DNA from: Megachile rotundata
Lineage: Eukaryota > Arthropoda > Insecta > Hymenoptera > Megachilidae
Reading direction: 5' to 3'
Length of the DNA: 64,000 nt
Assembly: GCF_050947335.1 (NCBI RefSeq)
Contig: NW_027474086.1
Span: forward strand, 26,795 to 90,794
Both the position numbers and the translations under genes were made by a program. Below are positions 60,174 to 64,000 of the stretch, piece by piece (position 1 is the first letter of the stretch; the number at the start of each line of letters is the position of its first letter). Under the pieces are notes generated by a model. The model made no database searches. It was not told the DNA's origin and was given only the letters and a program-made list of their open reading frames with translations.

Positions 60174-62165
60174 CTATTCCTCTTACACTCACTGTTATCA
60201 ATCTAACTCATATTATTAACCATATTATGCAAATATGATCGATAGAACGACAATTACTATACTTATTACTCTTATTATTATCAATCTAACTCATATTATT
60301 AGCCATATTATGCTTATATGATCGATAGGAGGACAATCACTATACTTATTATTCTTATTTTTATCAACCTAACTCATATTATTAGCCATATTATGCTTAA
60401 ATGATCGATAGAACGACAATTACTCTACTAATTAGTCTTATTATTATCAATCTAACTCATACTATTAGCCATATTATACTTATGTGATCCAAAGAACGAT
60501 AATTACTATACCTATTACGCTTATTATTATCAATCTAACTCATATTATTAGCCATATTATGCTTATGTGATCGATCGAACGACAATTACTATACTTATTA
60601 CTCTCATTATTATCAACCTAACTCATATTATTAGTCATATTATGCTTATATGACCGAGAGATCCACAATTACTATACTCATTACTCTTATTATTATCAAT
60701 CTAACTCATATTATTAGCCATATTATGCTTATATGATCGATAGAACGACAATTACTATACTTATTACTCTTATTATTATCAATCTAACTCATATTATTAG
60801 CCATATTATGCTTATATGATCGATAGGACGACAATTACTATACTCATTGCTCTTATTATTATCAATCTAACTCATATTATTAGCCATATTATGCTTATAT
60901 GATCGATAGGACGACAATTACTATACTTATTACTCTTATTATTATCAATCTAACTCATATTATTAGTCATATTATGCTTATATGATCAGCAGAACGACAA
61001 TTACTATACTTATTACACTCACTATTATCAATCTAACTCATTTTATTAACCATATTATGCAGATATGATCGATAGAACGACAATTACTATACTCACTACT
61101 CTTATTATTATCAATCTAACTCATATTATTAGCCATATTATGCTTAAATGATCGATAGAACGGCAATTACTATACTCATTACTCTTATTATTATCAATCT
61201 AACTCATATTATTAGCCATATTATGCTTATATGGTCGACAGAACGACAATTACTATTCTTCTTACACTCACTGTTATCAATCTAACTCATATTATTAACC
61301 ATATTATGCAAATATGATCCATAGAACGACAATTACTATACTCACTATTCTTATTATTATCAATCTACCTCATATTATTAGCCATATTATGCTTATATGA
61401 TCGATAGAACGACAATTACTATACTCACTACTCTTATTATTATCAATCTAACTCATATTATTAGCCATATTATGCTTATATGATCGATAGGAGGACAATA
61501 ACTATACTCATTACTCTTATTATTATCAATCTAACTCATATTATTAGCCATATTATGCTTATATGGTCGACAGAACGACAATTACTATTCTTCTTACACT
61601 CACTGTTATCAATCTAACTCATATTATTAACCATATTATGCAAATATGATCCATAGAACGACAATTACTATACTCACTATTCTTATTATTATCAATCTAC
61701 CTCATATTATTAGCCATATTATGCTTATATGATCAGCAGAACGACAATTACTATACTAATTACACTCACTATTATCAATCTAACTCATATTATTAGCCAT
61801 ATTATGCTTATATGATCGATAGGACGACAATTACTATACCCACTACTCTTATTATTATCAATCTAACTCATATTATTAGCCATATTATGCTTATATGATC
61901 GATAGAACGACAATTACTATAGTCATTACTCTTATTATTATCAATCTAACTCATTTTATTAGCCATATTATGCTTATATGATCGACAGAACGACAATTAA
62001 TATACTTATTACTCTTATTATTATCAATCTAACTCATATTATTAGCCATATTATGCTTATATGATCGATAGAACGACAATTACTATACTCATTACTCTTA
62101 TTATTATCAATCTAACTCATATTATTAGCCATATTATGCTTATATGATCGACAGAACGACAATTA
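60174..62165 (+). repeat. 24-monomer HOR, copy 2 (1,992 bp)
   Basis: Second tandem copy, starting CTATTCCTCTTACACTC at 60,174; the same form appears again at 62,166 for one more monomer before the order changes at 62,249. Private changes include CATTGCTC at about 60,847 and CATTTTATTAACC at about 61,040. Unlike domain A at the left, both copies read GATCAGCAG where A1-A7 read GATAAGCAG, so the segment is a hybrid of A order and B alleles. Confidence 0.86.
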
Positions 62166-62359
62166 CTATTCCTCTTACACTCACTGTTATCAATCTAACT
62201 CATATTATTAACCATATTATGCAAATATGATCGATAGAACGACAATTACTATACCTATTACGCTTATTATTATCAATCTAACTAATATTATTAGCCATAT
62301 TATGCTTATGTGATAGATAGAACGACAATTACTATACTTATTACTCTCATTATTATCAA

Positions 62360-63335
62360 CCTAACTCATATTATTAGTCATATTATGCTTATATGATCAG
62401 CAGAACGACAATTACTATACTAATTACACTCACTATTATCAATCTAACTCATATTATTAGCCATATTATGCTTATATGATCGATAGGACGACAATTACTA
62501 TACTCACTACTCTTATTATTATCAATCTAACTCATATTATTAGCCATATTATGCTTATATGATCGATAGAACGACAATTACTATACTTATTACTCTCATT
62601 ATTATCAATCTAACTCATATTATTAGCCATATTATGCTTATATGATCGATAGAACGACAATTACTATACTCACTATTCTTATTATTATCAATCTACCTCA
62701 TATTATTAGCCATATTATGCTTATATGATCGATAGAACGACAATTACTATACTCATTACTCTTATTATTATCAATCTAACTCATATTATTAGCCATATTG
62801 TGCCTATATGACCGAGAGATCCACAATTACTATACTCATTACTCTTATTATTATCAATCTAACTCATATTATTAGCCATATTATGCTTATATGATCGATA
62901 GGACGACAATTACTATACTCACTACTCTTATTATTATCAATCTAACTCAGATTATTAGCCATATTATGCTTATATGATCGATAGAACGACAATTACTATA
63001 CTCATTACTCTTATTATTATCAATCTAATTCATATTATTAGCCAAATTTTGCTTATATGATCGACAGAACGACAATTACTATACTCACTACTCTTATTAT
63101 TATCAATCTAACTCATATTATTAGCCATATTATGCTTATATGATCGGTAGAACGATAATTACTATACCTATTACTCTTATTATTATCAATCTAACTCATA
63201 TTATTAACCATATTTTGCAAATATGATCGATAGAACGACAATTACTATACTCATTACTCTTATTATTATCAATCTAACTCATATTATTAGCCATATTGTG
63301 CTTATATGACCGAGAGATCCACAATTACTATACTC
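62360..63335 (+). repeat. Segment matching 27.17-28.14 kb, 35.19 kb away
   Basis: The rare CTCAGATTATTAG change is found at 27,755 and 62,948 only, 35,193 bp apart (424 x 83 + 1, the +1 being the net indel sum between them). The surrounding monomers are in the same order: CTAATTACACTC, GGACG, CTCTCATTATTATCAATC, CTACCTC, TTGTGCCTATATGACCGAG, AATTCATATT with GCCAAATTTTGC, GCAAATATG. The match stops near 63,335, where CTCTCATT replaces CTCTTATT. About 970 bp are shared. Confidence 0.75.
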
Positions 63336-64000
63336 ATTACTCTCATTATTATCAATCTAACTCATATTATTAGCCATATTATGCTTATATGATCGATAGA
63401 ACGACAATTACTATACTCACTATTCTTATTATTATCAATCTACCTCATATTATTAGCCATATTATGCTTATATGATCGATAGAACGACAATTACTATACT
63501 CATTACTCTTATTATTATCAATCTAACTCATATTATTAGCCATATTGTGCCTATATGACCGAGAGATCCACAATTACTATACTCATTACTCTTATTATTA
63601 TCAATCTAATTCATATTATTAGCCAAATTTTGCTTATATGATCGACAGAACGACAATTACTATACTCATTACTCTTATTATTATCAATCTAACTCATATT
63701 ATTAGTCATATTATGCTTATATGACCGAGAGATCCACAATTACTATACTCATTACTCTTATTATTATCAATCTAACTCATATTATTAGCCATATTATGCT
63801 TATATGATCGATAGAACGACAATTACTATACTTATTACTCCTATTATTATCAATCTAACTCATATTATTGGCCATATTATGCTTATATGATCGATAGGAC
63901 GACAATTACTATACTCACTACTCTTATTATTATCAATCTAACTCATATTATTAGCCATATTATGCTTAAATGATCGATAGAACGACAATTACTATACTCA
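63336..64000 (+). repeat. Domain-B-type monomers to the window edge
   Basis: About eight monomers of mixed type: CTCTCATT, CACTATTC with CTACCTC, TTGTGCCTATATGACC, AATTCATATT with GCCAAATTTTGC, GTCAT with GACCGAGAG, TTACTCCTATT, then TTAAATG. A private ATTATTGGCCATATT change lies at about 63,868. The last monomer is cut after nine bases, so the array continues beyond the window. Confidence 0.8.

Larger units (their letters stand above)
1..64000. repeat. 83-bp AT-rich satellite array, 771 tandem monomers, both ends open
   Basis: Every part of the window is a head-to-tail copy of one 83-bp unit, all in the same orientation. Taking CTATAC as monomer position 1, starts fall at 1, 84, 167, 250, 333 and so on to 63,992; that span equals 771 x 83 minus 2 bp, and the minus 2 is fully explained by eight indels listed separately. 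The consensus unit has about 34 T, 29 A, 14 C and 6 G, so the + strand is G-poor. Stops TAA (position 31), TAG (44) and TGA (63) fall in the three forward frames, and TTA/TCA/CTA triplets block all three reverse frames, so no coding sequence is possible beyond short fragments. I see no transposon, tRNA, rRNA or unique DNA. Array size and higher-order structure point to nuclear heterochromatin of a eukaryote. The family is not one I recognise. Confidence 0.98.

Noticed and set aside
1..64000. CRISPR array
   Set aside because: The repeats are contiguous 83-bp units without unique spacers of constant size; the variable windows are small families of recurring variants, and no cas gene is present.
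1..64000. Protein-coding repeats or long ORFs on either strand
   Set aside because: 83 is not a multiple of 3, and the consensus monomer has stops in all three frames on each strand, so open stretches stay short. Any ATG-started ORF is fortuitous.
1..64000. Plasmid iterons or a replication origin
   Set aside because: Hundreds of 83-bp units in higher-order repeats far exceed any iteron cluster, and no replication gene or unique flanking DNA is present.
1..64000. Telomeric or subtelomeric array
   Set aside because: There is no TTAGG, TTAGGG or TTTAGGG tandem tract; the only TTAGG occurrences are rare single variants such as TATTAGGCAT or ATCGTTAGGACG.
1..64000. CENP-B box
   Set aside because: No monomer type contains anything like the TTCG...CGGG core; the monomer is too G-poor on this strand, and the reverse strand has no match either.
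1..64000. AT-rich mitochondrial control region
   Set aside because: Array length and higher-order structure are far outside normal organelle control regions, and no tRNA or rRNA gene flanks it.
1..64000. Promoters from TATA-like or -10-like strings
   Set aside because: TATAAT- and TATATG-like strings arise in every monomer from base composition alone, with no gene to drive.

Overview
The whole window is one uninterrupted block of satellite DNA: a head-to-tail array of an 83-bp, AT-rich monomer (about 24% G+C) running off both ends. Counting from the first CTATAC at base 1 to the last at 63,992 gives 771 monomers, and the repeat phase is kept throughout except at eight small length changes that I located individually (five 1-bp changes at 16.4-18.2 kb, a 10-bp loss at 35.2 kb, a 10-bp gain at 36.5 kb, a 1-bp gain at 40.5 kb). 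There is no gene, RNA gene, transposon or CRISPR array. The consensus monomer carries stop codons in all three frames on both strands, so no ORF of note can cross it. This looks like centromeric, pericentromeric or other heterochromatic satellite from a eukaryotic nuclear genome. I do not recognise the family and cannot name the species.

The array is built from many diagnostic monomer types arranged in higher-order repeats (HORs). Bases 1 to about 20.2 kb are 'domain A': seven successive HOR units starting at 1, 3321, 7139, 9795, 11787, 15107 and 18258. The first six are 40, 46, 32, 24, 40 and about 38 monomers long; they share one monomer order but differ by in-register gain or loss of whole monomers. 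From about 20.2 to 58.2 kb is 'domain B', marked by a monomer carrying ACTAGT (at least 35 copies, none before 17.1 kb or after 57.1 kb). It is a mosaic of nested segmental duplications: an 18-mer pair (20.25-23.24 kb), a 28-mer spacing (29-33 kb), a 40-mer pair (31.9-38.5 kb) and a 53/50-mer pair (37.68-46.23 kb). From 58.18 to 62.17 kb domain-A-like order returns as a clean 24-monomer tandem pair, followed by a segment whose closest relative that I found lies 35.19 kb upstream.

Local oddities are a 33-bp patch at 12,360-12,392 where monomer sequence is replaced by unrelated AT-rich sequence of exactly the same length, an A-rich 10-bp insertion at 36.49 kb, and a crowd of 1-bp indels where B-type monomers first appear inside domain A. 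Variation within the monomer falls mainly in two short windows (about positions 7-19 and 57-76), around a conserved segment that contains an imperfect hairpin.

The pattern fits known satellite evolution by unequal exchange, gene conversion and local amplification. Function (centromere, sex or B chromosome, or inert heterochromatin) cannot be read from the sequence. All counts were made by eye from anchor positions and should be repeated by computation.
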